Assembly (NCBI RefSeq): GCF_013394655.1
Contig: NZ_CP053351.1
Span: 4,194,001 to 4,258,000, forward strand
Reading direction: 5' to 3'
From: Winogradskyella schleiferi
GTDB lineage: Bacteria > Bacteroidota > Bacteroidia > Flavobacteriales > Flavobacteriaceae
Length of the DNA stretch: 64,000 nucleotides
Shown here: piece after piece, positions 44,186 through 53,146 of the stretch
Position numbering within the stretch: the stretch's first letter is position 1
How the letters are laid out: every line of letters starts with the position of its first letter
Translations under genes and position numbers: made by a program
The notes under the pieces: model-generated
The model's input: the letters and a program-made list of their open reading frames with translations, nothing else
What the model was told of the DNA's origin: nothing
Databases searched by the model: none

Positions 44186-46534
44186 TTAAAAATCGAAGTC
44201 CACGGGTTCCTCAGGATCATCATCGCTACCAAGATCACCTTCGTCCCTGGCTTCGCAGTCGACATCAATTTTTAAATTTGAAGGTTTCTCGAACTCTCCA
44301 CCGGAAACATCCAAGGTCTTATCGGCGTAACAGGCTTTCATATATAATCCCCAAATTGGCAAGGCCATAGAAGCACCTTGACCATATTGAATATTCTTAA
44401 AATGCACAGCTCTATCTTCTGCACCAACCCAAACACCTGTGACCAAGTTGGGCACCATGCCCATAAACCAACCATCACTTTGGTTTTGAGTCGTTCCTGT
44501 TTTACCTGCAATTGGATTTTTCAATTCGTAAGGATACCCTGTAATAATTTCTTTATAAACAGCATTCCATTTATCAAAACCACTATGTCTTAATCGTCTA
44601 CCAGAGCCTGCTTGTGTTACACCCTCCATAAGATTTACAGTTACATAAGCCACTTCTTCACTAAGAACATCTTTACTCTCTGGCGTAAACTGATATAAAA
44701 TAGTACCATTTTTATCTTCAATACGAGTCACCATTACAGGTTTATTGTAAACCCCTTTATTCGCAAACGTAGAATAGGCCGCAACCATTTCGTAAACACT
44801 AATATCTGGCGTGCCCAATGCAATTGCAGGTACTGGTAAAATATCTGCCGAAACACCCAATTTTTTAGCCATTTCCACAACAGGTTGTGGTCCTATTTCA
44901 TTAATTAAACGTGCCGTAACCGTATTGGTAGAACTTGCTAATGCGTCTTTAAGGGTTTGTTTTCCGGAATAATTACCATCAGAATTTTTCGTAGTCCAAG
45001 CTTCTGGATTTCCGAATTTATTGGCTTCAATAGTAATTGGTGTTCTTGGAAATGAATCGCAAGGCGAAAATTGCAATTGGTCAATGGCTGTGGCATACAC
45101 AAAAGGCTTGAAAGTAGAACCCACTTGTCGTGCACCTTGCTTAACCATATCGTATTGAAAATGCTTATAATTCATGCCTCCAACCCACGCTTTTACATGA
45201 CCTGTTTGCGGATCCATAGACATCATTCCTGGACGTAAAAATGATTTATAATAACGCATGGAATCCATAGGTTTCATTATGGTATCCACTTCACTTGCTT
45301 TACCATCTATCCATTTAAAAACCGTCATTTGTGTTGGTTTTTCAAATGAAGCTCTAATTTCTTTATCTGATTTTCCTTGACCTTTTAGAATTCTCCAACG
45401 CTCTCCACGTTTCATGTGTTCATTCATCAAGTCTTTAATTTCAGAATTGCTGAGCTCTAAAAATGGTGCGGTCTTATTTCTGTCTGGAGTGTTTTGGTGA
45501 TCAAATTCGGCTTGTAATCTCGGCATATGCTGAGAGATGGCGTCTTCAGCATATTGCTGCATGCGTGAATCTATTGTTGTAAAAACTTTAAGTCCATCAG
45601 TATATAAATCGTATTTACTTCCATCTGGTTTTCTATTAGCTTCGTCTTTCGCCCAGTCCTTCATAAATCCTCTGAGATACTCTCTGAAATAAGTGGCAAT
45701 GCCTTCGCGATGTGATTCTGGCGAATAATTTAAATCCAATTCTGTGTTTTGAAGTGAATCTTTTATGGATTGTGAAAGAAATTCATATTTATTCATTTGA
45801 GCCAAAACAACGTTACGTCTGTTTTTGACACCTACAGGGTTTCGCCTTGGGTTATAAAGTGACGAATTCTTGAGCATTCCAACCAGCATTGCAGATTCCT
45901 TAATATCTAAATCTTTAGGTTCTTTTTTAAAGTATATACGAGAGGCAGAACGAATACCATCTCCATTATTACCAAAATCATAGATATTTAGGTATTGAGC
46001 AATAATTTCCTCTTTGGTATATTGACGCTCTAATCGAATAGCAATAACCCATTCTTTTATTTTTTGAAAGACACGACCAAACTTATTTTCAGAGACTTGC
46101 TTTGTAAAAAGATTTTTAGCCAACTGCTGAGAAACAGTACTTGCTCCACCTCCACTTCCTAATTTAAAAATCGCTCTAAGAGTACCTCTACCATCAATAC
46201 CTGAATGATCATAAAAACGAACGTCTTCTGTAGCAATTAAAGCATCCACTATATTTTGAGGTAAATCCTCATAACCTATTGGCGTTCTATTGTCATCAAA
46301 ATAGAATTTCCCCAGTGTTTCACCATCAGATGAGATAATCTCAGTTGCTAAATTAGTTTCAGGATTTTCCAATTTGGTGTGATCTGGCATTTCTCCTAAA
46401 GCTCCCCAAGATGCCAATAGAAATAATAATACAACCGCTAAGATGCCACCTAAAAATACCATCCAAAACCAACGTACATACTTTGAATAATCTAAAGTTT
46501 CTGATTTAGATTTCGTTGTTTTCTTTTTTGCCAT
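44186..46534 (-). CDS. Penicillin-binding protein 1A-type transglycosylase/transpeptidase
   Basis: This 782-residue bifunctional cell-wall enzyme has a short basic cytosolic tail, one membrane helix (about 25-46), a glycosyltransferase 51 domain (catalytic Glu in VDALIATEDVRFYDHSGID; then GGASTVSQQLAKNL), and a transpeptidase domain with the active Ser in GSTFKPFVYATAID, SSTNT as the second motif and KTGTT as the third. The acidic C-terminus ends DDPEEPVDFDF. It is 5 nt from gldH and last in the ricT-gldH-pbp1A string. Confidence 0.94.
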   Translation of the reverse strand: MAKKKTTKSKSETLDYSKYVRWFWMVFLGGILAVVLLFLLASWGALGEMPDHTKLENPETNLATEIISSDGETLGKFYFDDNRTPIGYEDLPQNIVDALIATEDVRFYDHSGIDGRGTLRAIFKLGSGGGASTVSQQLAKNLFTKQVSENKFGRVFQKIKEWVIAIRLERQYTKEEIIAQYLNIYDFGNNGDGIRSASRIYFKKEPKDLDIKESAMLVGMLKNSSLYNPRRNPVGVKNRRNVVLAQMNKYEFLSQSIKDSLQNTELDLNYSPESHREGIATYFREYLRGFMKDWAKDEANRKPDGSKYDLYTDGLKVFTTIDSRMQQYAEDAISQHMPRLQAEFDHQNTPDRNKTAPFLELSNSEIKDLMNEHMKRGERWRILKGQGKSDKEIRASFEKPTQMTVFKWIDGKASEVDTIMKPMDSMRYYKSFLRPGMMSMDPQTGHVKAWVGGMNYKHFQYDMVKQGARQVGSTFKPFVYATAIDQLQFSPCDSFPRTPITIEANKFGNPEAWTTKNSDGNYSGKQTLKDALASSTNTVTARLINEIGPQPVVEMAKKLGVSADILPVPAIALGTPDISVYEMVAAYSTFANKGVYNKPVMVTRIEDKNGTILYQFTPESKDVLSEEVAYVTVNLMEGVTQAGSGRRLRHSGFDKWNAVYKEIITGYPYELKNPIAGKTGTTQNQSDGWFMGMVPNLVTGVWVGAEDRAVHFKNIQYGQGASMALPIWGLYMKACYADKTLDVSGGEFEKPSNLKIDVDCEARDEGDLGSDDDPEEPVDFDF

Positions 46535-46539
46535 AATTA

Positions 46540-47043
46540 CTACTTTTGAGCTTTTTCTACTCTAAAACCAATATCTGTTATACCTTCTAAATTCTCAACA
46601 CCATCAACATCGCCATTGTTTCGCATAGCATGTTGAATGTTTACTTGGTAATCACCTTCTTCATTAAATTTAAATGGGTCTTTATAACCTCTAAACCATA
46701 ACTTATTTTCCTTCAAATCTGAAAAACCACTTCCTAAAAGTTCTCCATTTGGCGCTGCCATTTTATATTCCAATGTGTCCTTAACGGCTTTTCCGTTAGG
46801 GTAATTTAATTCTACAATAAGAAATAAATTACTGAATTTATAAGCGTTGGTATTTCTTAGATTAACGTACAAATTATAATTTTTTGTGGTATCGGGAGCT
46901 TTAAAATTAAAACTGGCAATAGAATCCTTGTGCCATTTATTTGGAACTGATTTGTACCTATCAAACGCAGCATCGGGGTCGCAACTTGTGAATAAAAAAC
47001 AACAGATTACAACCAAAACTAACCTATGAGTCTTTTTTAGCAT
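46540..47043 (-). CDS. gldH: Gliding motility lipoprotein GldH
   Basis: This 167-residue lipoprotein has Cys21 in the lipobox FLFTSC followed by DPDAAFDRYKSVPNKWH. It is needed for gliding and, with other Gld proteins, for the type IX secretion machinery. The conserved DTTKNYNLYVNLRNTNAYKFSNLFL region is present. The ATG at 47043 was chosen because the signal peptide begins there; upstream in-frame codons lie inside the ricT coding end, which it overlaps by 20 nt. Its presence supports a gliding or T9SS-bearing organism, in agreement with the T9SS sorting domains at 37518 and 48501. Confidence 0.9.
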   Translation of the reverse strand: MLKKTHRLVLVVICCFLFTSCDPDAAFDRYKSVPNKWHKDSIASFNFKAPDTTKNYNLYVNLRNTNAYKFSNLFLIVELNYPNGKAVKDTLEYKMAAPNGELLGSGFSDLKENKLWFRGYKDPFKFNEEGDYQVNIQHAMRNNGDVDGVENLEGITDIGFRVEKAQK

Positions 47044-48271
47044 TTGAATTGGCTTTTGGTTTTTGTTTGCGGTTTCGATTTTGGGATTTATTTTTGGTGT
47101 TACCGTTTTTATTCTTGTGGTTTCGGTTCTTATTATTTTTCTTATTCCTATTGTTTTTACGTTTCTTATTCGATTTTGGACCATCAAAACGCGTTAAACT
47201 ATCTTGACCTACAACGTTCTCAAACTCAGTTTTAGTATCCTGAATGTGCTCTGCAGCATATTCCTCAAGACTTGCGACCTTTTCTTTTTTCTTGTTTTTT
47301 TCTATGATTTCATTGGCTTGGTCTGTAGTGATGATGTGCCAATTCATCCATTCCCCTTCATATGCATACCATAAGAGTCCTTTAAAAATGTCCGTTTTTT
47401 GGCATACGGCATTTCCTTTTTCGGTATATAATTTAGTATCGTTTTTTGGAAAGGCTTTTAAAGCATCCAAATATGCATCCAATTCATAATTAAGACAACA
47501 TTTTAATTTACCACATTGTCCTGCAAGTTTTAGCGGATTTAAAGACAATTGCTGGTAACGCGCTGCAGATGTACTAACTGATCTAAAATCGGTGAGCCAA
47601 GTAGAGCAGCACAATTCCCTTCCGCAGGATCCAATGCCACCAAGTCTTGCTGCTTCTTGTCTAAAGCCGACTTGTTTCATCTCAATGCGTGTTCTGAATT
47701 CGCGAGCAAAGACCTTGATTAATTCCCTAAAATCGACACGTTCTTCAGCAGTATAGTAAAACGTCGCTTTGCTGCCATCGCCTTGAAATTCGATATCCGA
47801 AATTTTCATTTTCAGATTTAAATCAATAGCAAACTGACGTGCTTTTACCTTCATTGGTTCTTCTTTGTCTCTAGAAGCGGACCAAATATCAATATCCTTT
47901 TGTGTTGCCTTTCGGTAGATTTTCAGAACATTTTCTGCGTCGTCAAGCTTTACTTTTTTACGCTTCATTTGTACACGTACCAGTTCACCAGTAAGTGTAA
48001 CCATGCCAATATCATGACCAGACTTTGCTTGTGTTGCCACAATATCTCCAATACTCAGTGTAAGGTTTTCGGTATTTTTATAATAGTGTTTTCTGCCGTT
48101 TTTAAAACGAACTTCAACGCCAATAAAGGGTTCTTGTCCATTTGGAAGCGACATGTTGGCTAACCAATCAAAAACAGTAAGTTTATTGCAGCTATCTGTG
48201 CCGCAAGTTCCGTTGTTTTTGCATCCTTTTGGTTGGCCATCTTTACCAGTTGTGCAACTGTTACAAGCCAT
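47024..48271 (-). CDS. ricT: PSP1-domain protein RicT (YaaT-like)
   Basis: This 415-residue protein has a Cys-rich N-terminus (MACNSCTTGKDGQPKGCKNN), then the PSP1 domain with ARLGGIGSCGRELCCSTWL and LAGQCGKLKCCLNYELDAYL, cysteines that bind iron-sulfur clusters in the Bacillus Ric complex. There RicT helps RNase Y mature transcripts; the role in Bacteroidota is not established. The C-terminal ~60 residues are almost only Lys, Asn and Arg, a disordered basic tail suited to RNA binding. The gene overlaps gldH. Confidence 0.9.
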   Translation of the reverse strand: MACNSCTTGKDGQPKGCKNNGTCGTDSCNKLTVFDWLANMSLPNGQEPFIGVEVRFKNGRKHYYKNTENLTLSIGDIVATQAKSGHDIGMVTLTGELVRVQMKRKKVKLDDAENVLKIYRKATQKDIDIWSASRDKEEPMKVKARQFAIDLNLKMKISDIEFQGDGSKATFYYTAEERVDFRELIKVFAREFRTRIEMKQVGFRQEAARLGGIGSCGRELCCSTWLTDFRSVSTSAARYQQLSLNPLKLAGQCGKLKCCLNYELDAYLDALKAFPKNDTKLYTEKGNAVCQKTDIFKGLLWYAYEGEWMNWHIITTDQANEIIEKNKKKEKVASLEEYAAEHIQDTKTEFENVVGQDSLTRFDGPKSNKKRKNNRNKKNNKNRNHKNKNGNTKNKSQNRNRKQKPKANSNAKKDS

Positions 48272-48500
48272 AAAAAATTTATATATTAAATCTAAATCTT
48301 TAAAAAATTTAGATACAGGATTCGTAAATAATTAATGAGTAAAGATAAGATTATTTATTCAGAAAATTAATTGGACACTCGACTGAGATTTTAAATTAAA
48401 CTTAAATACATTTAACTTTCTCATATTGTGATGATTACATATTTATGCTCACATTTTCAAATTTTTCCGATATAACTATGAACCAAAACATTAATTCATT

Positions 48501-49919
48501 ATGAAAACTAAAATTACAACAATTGTATTAATGCTATTCTTTTTAAGTTTTAGCAGTGCTCAAAATCTCGGACTTCCATTGCAGGAAGGTGGTGAGCGTA
48601 ATTCTGTCACAATTAAATCTCCATGTTTAACTATAGAACAAAGAGATGCGATTAAGCAAGAACTAAAATCTAATGTTGAAGCACTTCAACGTCAAAATAA
48701 GTTAGCTTATGATGCAAATACAGCAAGAGGAGGTCATCCACTTTTTATTTGGCCCGTTCAAAAAGCCAGCACTGTGACTTATAATGATGTCTGGTCAATT
48801 TCTGGTCATGTAGATCATAATTTGGCATTTAATAATAATCTCTTGGATTATAATGGAGGTACAAAAACTTATGATACTTCTGACTATAACCATCAAGGCC
48901 TCGACATATTTACTTGGCCATTTACTTGGCATTTAATGGAGACGGATGGAGTTGAAATTGTTGCAGCAGCTCCTGGTCAAATAATAGCAAAAGGCGATGG
49001 GAATTTTGATAAGAGTTGCAATTTTAACACTACAACACCTTGGAACGCCGTTTATGTTCAGCATAATGATGGAAGTGTTGCATGGTATGGCCACATGAAA
49101 AATGGATCAACAACGACCAAAAATGTAGGAGATATGGTAACTGCTGGAGAATATTTAGGTATTGTAGGTAGTTCAGGAATTTCTACTGGACCTCATCTAC
49201 ATTTTGAAGTTTACACAGACAACTCATATACACAACTAGTAGACCCTTACCAAGGCGCACATAATAGCATGAACAATGATACTTGGTGGGCAAACCAAAA
49301 ACCTTATGTCAATCCCAAGATAAATGCCGTATTGACTCATAATGAAGCTCCTATCGTGTTTCCTAATTGCCCAACAACAGAAACGCCAAACTTAAGTAAC
49401 ACGTTTGATACTAATGACACCGTTTTTTTTACTGTTTTTGTAAGAGATCAAACTGCGGGTGATAATATTACCCTTGAAATTCTTAGACCAGACAATTCGT
49501 CTTTATTTGGTAATTGGAACATCACCGTACAAACTACAGCAACCTATTGGTACTATCTTTATTCTTACAATGGTTATTTTAATATGAACGGTGACTGGAC
49601 TTGGAAAGCTACTTTTGGAGGAGAAACTGTAAGCCACACTTTCAATGTTTCTGGAGCATTAAGCGTTAATGATGAAGCATTTAAAGACACTTCAATATAT
49701 CCAAACCCTTGTAATGATATTGTAAACATTAATTCTACGACCAAAATAACTAAAGCAAATGTAGTAGATGTGTTAGGTAAAACCGTTCATATGGTTGACG
49801 ATATGGCTGAAGAGGGTATCAAGAAATTAAACTTAACACAACTTTCTAAAGGCCTATATTTTGTAACTCTTGAAGGAGAACAGGATCAAAAGAAAACTAT
49901 TAAATTGATTAAGAAATAA
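48501..49919 (+). CDS. M23-family metallopeptidase with T9SS sorting domain
   Basis: This 472-residue secreted endopeptidase has a signal peptide (about 1-20). The LytM zinc ligands are complete: H131 and D135 in NHQGLDIF, H232-L-H234 in GPHLHFEVY, with H198 in YGHMKN. A beta-rich domain follows (about 280-380) and then a T9SS type A sorting domain (about 395-472; SIYPNPCNDIVNIN, GLYFVTLEGEQDQKKTIKLIKK). It should cut peptide cross-links in peptidoglycan or elastin-like proteins outside the cell. It stands alone; an unusual fold-back repeat follows. Confidence 0.92.
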   Translation: MKTKITTIVLMLFFLSFSSAQNLGLPLQEGGERNSVTIKSPCLTIEQRDAIKQELKSNVEALQRQNKLAYDANTARGGHPLFIWPVQKASTVTYNDVWSISGHVDHNLAFNNNLLDYNGGTKTYDTSDYNHQGLDIFTWPFTWHLMETDGVEIVAAAPGQIIAKGDGNFDKSCNFNTTTPWNAVYVQHNDGSVAWYGHMKNGSTTTKNVGDMVTAGEYLGIVGSSGISTGPHLHFEVYTDNSYTQLVDPYQGAHNSMNNDTWWANQKPYVNPKINAVLTHNEAPIVFPNCPTTETPNLSNTFDTNDTVFFTVFVRDQTAGDNITLEILRPDNSSLFGNWNITVQTTATYWYYLYSYNGYFNMNGDWTWKATFGGETVSHTFNVSGALSVNDEAFKDTSIYPNPCNDIVNINSTTKITKANVVDVLGKTVHMVDDMAEEGIKKLNLTQLSKGLYFVTLEGEQDQKKTIKLIKK

Positions 49920-49924
49920 AGCTA

Positions 49925-50045
49925 AATGTCAGACTGAGCAAAGTAGATAGGTTTATGTGTAAAACGGACTTCGACTTACTAAGTATTGCGTGAGCTATCT
50001 TCAGTCAAAATATATTTTAACCTTGCTAATACTCAGTCTGACATT
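49925..50045. repeat. Fold-back element with 14-bp perfect inverted ends
   Basis: AATGTCAGACTGAG (49925-49938) and CTCAGTCTGACATT (50032-50045) are exact inverse copies around 93 nt. It lies between the converging M23 and trhO genes and could act as a bidirectional terminator or be a small non-autonomous element. Confidence 0.7.
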
Positions 50046-50054
50046 AATTTACAT

Positions 50055-51119
50055 TTAAGGATTTGAAGACTCAAAAATATTCCTCAAATCCTTTTTATAT
50101 GGTAAATGATCTGCGCGTCCTTTTTTGAAAATATCGTTACTATTCCCTTGACCTTTTCGTAATGCTTTTTGCGCTTCGTAAGGCAATCTATTTATGTCCA
50201 TGCAATTTGTAGAGCAGCAATTTTCCATTTTTTCTTTGCAGTCTTCACATTGGATGAATAATAGATGGCAAGCTTCGTTTGCACAATTGGTATGTAGATC
50301 TGCTGGTTTTCCGCATTGGTGGCAATTGGCAATGACATCTTCAGAAATGCGTTCGGATCGTCTTTGGTCGAATACAAAATTCTTACCAATGAATTTATTA
50401 TCCAAACCTTCGGCTTCAATTTGACGAACGTAATTTATAATACCACCTTCGAGCTGAAACACATTTTTAAATCCTTTATGCTTGTAATAGGCGCTAGCTT
50501 TTTCACATCGAATGCCACCTGTACAGTACATCACCAATTTTTTGTCTTCTTTGTGTTCCCTTAAGTCCTCTTCAATTAAGTCGAGAGATTCCCTAAAGGT
50601 ATCCACATCTGGAGTTACAGCATTTTTAAAATGACCTATTTCACTTTCATAATGGTTTCGCATATCTACCAAAACCGTATCGGGATCTTCAATAAGTTCA
50701 TTAAACTTTTCTGCGTTAACATGTATTCCTTTATTAGTAACATCGAACGTAGCATCATTTAATCCATCTGCCACTATTTTATTTCGGACCTTAACTTTCA
50801 GTTTTAAAAAGGCAAAATTGTCGTGCTCAATAGCAATGTTCAATCTTACATTCTCTAAAAACGAAATGGTGTCTAAGTGCTTTTTAAATGGTTCAAAGTT
50901 TTCTGCGGGTACAGATAGCTGGGCATTTATGCCTTCGTTCGCCACATAGATTCTTCCCAAGACCTCTAATTGATCCCAAGCAAGAAATAAGTGATTTCTA
51001 AAAATTTCGGTATTGTTGATTTTGGCGTACTTGTAGAAAGAGATGGTTAAGCGTTCTTTTCCCGCTTGTTCAATGAGTTCTGCTCTTTCCTTAGCACTTA
51101 AGTTATTGTACAGTTGCAT
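50055..51119 (-). CDS. trhO: tRNA uridine-34 hydroxylase TrhO (rhodanese-like)
   Basis: This 354-residue protein has an N-terminal ferredoxin-like domain (about 25-110), then a rhodanese domain with the active loop C199-TGGIR-C205 in LVMYCTGGIRCEKASAYYKHKG. A C-terminal Cys-rich zinc-like module follows (CHQCGKPADLHTNC..., nine or more Cys). TrhO forms 5-hydroxyuridine at position 34 of some tRNAs using O2. It is monocistronic. Confidence 0.92.
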   Translation of the reverse strand: MQLYNNLSAKERAELIEQAGKERLTISFYKYAKINNTEIFRNHLFLAWDQLEVLGRIYVANEGINAQLSVPAENFEPFKKHLDTISFLENVRLNIAIEHDNFAFLKLKVKVRNKIVADGLNDATFDVTNKGIHVNAEKFNELIEDPDTVLVDMRNHYESEIGHFKNAVTPDVDTFRESLDLIEEDLREHKEDKKLVMYCTGGIRCEKASAYYKHKGFKNVFQLEGGIINYVRQIEAEGLDNKFIGKNFVFDQRRSERISEDVIANCHQCGKPADLHTNCANEACHLLFIQCEDCKEKMENCCSTNCMDINRLPYEAQKALRKGQGNSNDIFKKGRADHLPYKKDLRNIFESSNP

Positions 51120-51154
51120 GCTATACTAATTTAAGAGTTAAAGATTTTAAATAA

Positions 51155-51196
51155 AAGACATAAGACCGATTCGCTTTTAGAACCAAGAAACAAGAC
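51155..51196 (-). repeat. Word-like repeat related to 62948-62988
   Basis: On the minus strand it contains TCTTGGTTCT, AAGCGAATCGGTCTTATGTC. The same words in the same order occur on the plus strand at 62948-62988. It is a degenerate dispersed intergenic family. Confidence 0.5.
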
Positions 51197-51342
51197 TTAA
51201 CCGTTATCAATTGACAATTAGTTGATAAATTATGTTCTGGATCTCAATAAAAAGTTTTTCTATAAAAATGAGCAACCCCTTATTAAACCTTACGCTCTTT
51301 AGATGCAAAGGTATTGTTTTTAGTGAAAAGGCTTGACATTAA

Positions 51343-51380
51343 TCACAAAAAAAGCACCTTGAATAATTCAAAGTGCTTTT
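51343..51380 (-). terminator. Terminator of the mini transcription unit
   Basis: AAAAGCACCTTGAAT (51350-51364) and ATTCAAAGTGCTTTT (51366-51380) form a 15-nt-armed hairpin with one mismatch. On the minus strand a T-run follows, so it serves a leftward transcript from 51580. Confidence 0.75.
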
Positions 51381-51466
51381 AAGATTAACTTATCAACCTA
51401 AAACTTAAACTAAAAGTTAATCTTCATGGGCTTGACAGTTACTGAGGGATTAATTCCAAATAGATC

Positions 51467-51580
51467 TTAAAATTTACTTGGTTTAACGGTAACTGAAACA
51501 CCTAATGTTTTACTAAAACTGTTGAGAAATAATTCGCTACTCAACTCTAAAGACAACTTTAGAGTTTTTAAGTAGCGCAT
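51467..51580 (-). CDS. 37-residue peptide gene with repeated tail
   Basis: ATG at 51580 encodes 37 residues: MRYLKTLKLSLELSSELFLN then SFSKTLGVSVTVKPSKF and TAA. The frame then continues without break for 18 codons, DLFGINPSVTVKPMKINF, to a TAG at 51410. The SVTVKP motif appears in both parts with five of six codons changed only at the third base, a mark of protein-level selection. It has an ECF-type promoter 31 nt upstream and a strong terminator downstream. The coding region can also fold (AACTCTAAAG/CTTTAGAGTT), so a dual or purely structural RNA is possible. No family is recognised. Confidence 0.5.
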   Translation of the reverse strand: MRYLKTLKLSLELSSELFLNSFSKTLGVSVTVKPSKF

Positions 51581-51611
51581 TTCATAGCAATTTTTTCCTT
51601 TTTCATTTAGT

Positions 51612-51637
51612 AGATGCAAAAAGTGTAAAAGGGTTGC
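51612..51637 (-). promoter_or_regulatory. ECF-type promoter, GCAACC-N15-CATCT (minus strand)
   Basis: GCAACC at 51637-51632 and CATCT at 51616-51612, with 15 nt between them. It has the same words, spacing and surrounding CCTTTT and TTTGCATCTA as the site at 53099. Confidence 0.65.
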
Positions 51638-52047
51638 GTTAAAAATTTAAAAAAGATAAAAGGCCGCTTATTTATGGAAGACTATGCCGTTATTGAAGCA
51701 GGAATAAAGGTGGTCTACTTAAATATGCATCATCAATATGTTATCAGTTTTAGAGCCTTGAAAAAATTTAATTATGATTCAACTAAAAAAAGAAATACCT
51801 AGAAATACTATAGTGGTATCGCATAATAAATAAAGCTAATTTATATAAAGTAAGATTTCATTTTAAAAAGCTAACAAAATTTTAAAAGCTCAACCAAAAT
51901 GAAAACATTTTTTAATGGACATGAATGAAAAAATATTTAAAAATAGCCGTATTTTTGAAGACAGTTTAATTAAGAATTTCATCTTAAGTTTTACTTTTAC
52001 CTTCAAAATTAAAAATCAAGAAAAATTCTAAGAAAAAATATAATATA

Positions 52048-53052
52048 ATGAGTAGTGAAAAAGATGCGAAATTAAAAGCTTTAAAACTAACTTTAGACAA
52101 GTTAGATAAAGCTTATGGAAAGGGAACAGTAATGAAAATGAGCGATCAGGCTGTGGTAGATGTAGATGCTATACCTTCAGGCTCATTAGGATTAGATATT
52201 GCATTAGGCGTTGGTGGGTATCCGAGAGGTCGTGTGATTGAAATATATGGCCCAGAATCTTCTGGTAAAACAACCTTAACCCTTCATGCAATTGCCGAAG
52301 CACAAAAAGCAGGTGGTATTGCTGCATTTATTGATGCTGAACACGCTTTTGATCGTTTCTATGCCGAAAAATTAAACGTAGATATTGATAATTTAATTAT
52401 TTCACAACCTGATAATGGCGAGCAAGCGTTAGAAATTGCGGATAATTTAATTAGATCTGGTGCTATCGATATCGTGGTAATTGATTCTGTTGCTGCTTTA
52501 ACGCCAAAAAGTGAAATTGAAGGGGAAATGGGAGATTCTAAAATGGGTCTGCACGCCAGATTGATGTCACAAGCGCTCAGAAAATTAACCGCTTCGATAA
52601 GTAAAACCAATTGTACGGTAATATTTATTAACCAATTACGTGAAAAAATTGGCGTGATGTTTGGCAACCCAGAAACCACAACTGGAGGTAATGCCTTAAA
52701 ATTTTATGCTTCTGTACGTTTAGATATTAGACGTTCTACGCAGATTAAAGATAGTGACAGTAATGTTAGGGGAAACAAAACCAGAGTAAAAGTGGTAAAA
52801 AACAAAGTTGCTCCACCATTTAGATTGGCTGAATTTGATATTATGTACGGCGAAGGCATTTCTAAAGTGGGAGAAATTTTAGATATTGCTGTAGAACATG
52901 ATATTATTAAAAAGAGTGGTTCTTGGTTCAGTTATGGAGACACCAAACTAGGTCAGGGACGAGACGCCGTAAAGATGCTCATTAAAGATAATCCGGATTT
53001 AATGGATGAATTGGAAGAGAAAGTGAGAGCTTTTATTAATGAATCGAACTAA
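52048..53052 (+). CDS. recA: Recombinase A
   Basis: This 334-residue DNA strand-exchange and SOS coprotease protein has Walker A GPESSGKT (68-75), Walker [25 protein letters not shown], the L2 loop [36 protein letters not shown] and a short acidic C-terminus. It is slightly shorter than E. coli RecA at the C-terminal tail, as is common in the phylum. A long AT-rich leader precedes it and a clear terminator (53060-53088) follows. No LexA-type operator was seen. Confidence 0.97.
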   Translation: MSSEKDAKLKALKLTLDKLDKAYGKGTVMKMSDQAVVDVDAIPSGSLGLDIALGVGGYPRGRVIEIYGPESSGKTTLTLHAIAEAQKAGGIAAFIDAEHAFDRFYAEKLNVDIDNLIISQPDNGEQALEIADNLIRSGAIDIVVIDSVAALTPKSEIEGEMGDSKMGLHARLMSQALRKLTASISKTNCTVIFINQLREKIGVMFGNPETTTGGNALKFYASVRLDIRRSTQIKDSDSNVRGNKTRVKVVKNKVAPPFRLAEFDIMYGEGISKVGEILDIAVEHDIIKKSGSWFSYGDTKLGQGRDAVKMLIKDNPDLMDELEEKVRAFINESN

Positions 53053-53059
53053 GAAAATT

Positions 53060-53088
53060 AAAAATCCTGTTAAAACCAGGATTTTTTT
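53060..53088 (+). terminator. Terminator of recA
   Basis: AAAAATCCTG (53060-53069) pairs with CAGGATTTTT (53077-53086), loop of 7 nt, followed by T residues. Confidence 0.8.
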
Positions 53089-53098
53089 AGTTTTAGAC

Positions 53099-53124
53099 GC
53101 AACCCTTTTATGATTTTTGCATCT
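53099..53124 (+). promoter_or_regulatory. ECF-type promoter, GCAACC-N15-CATCT
   Basis: GCAACC (53099-53104) and CATCT (53120-53124), spacing 15 nt, lie 22 nt before the lipoprotein ATG at 53147. The ECF sigma gene lies downstream in the same direction, so this may be an autoregulated promoter. Confidence 0.65.
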
Positions 53125-53146
53125 ACAGCATAGAAAATATTATATT

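Larger units (their letters stand above)
51120..52047. other. Long intergenic region with an embedded mini transcription unit
   Basis: This is 928 nt. The left ~220 nt hold word-like repeats (51155-51196). 51343-51637 is the small unit described separately. The right part (51640-52047) is AT-rich recA leader with a possible -7 element TATTTTTG at 51950-51957; nothing else was recognised there. Confidence 0.55.

Noticed and set aside
53060-53088. Riboswitch or attenuator before the lipoprotein gene
   Set aside because: The hairpin directly follows recA and has simple terminator form; the lipoprotein promoter lies after it.
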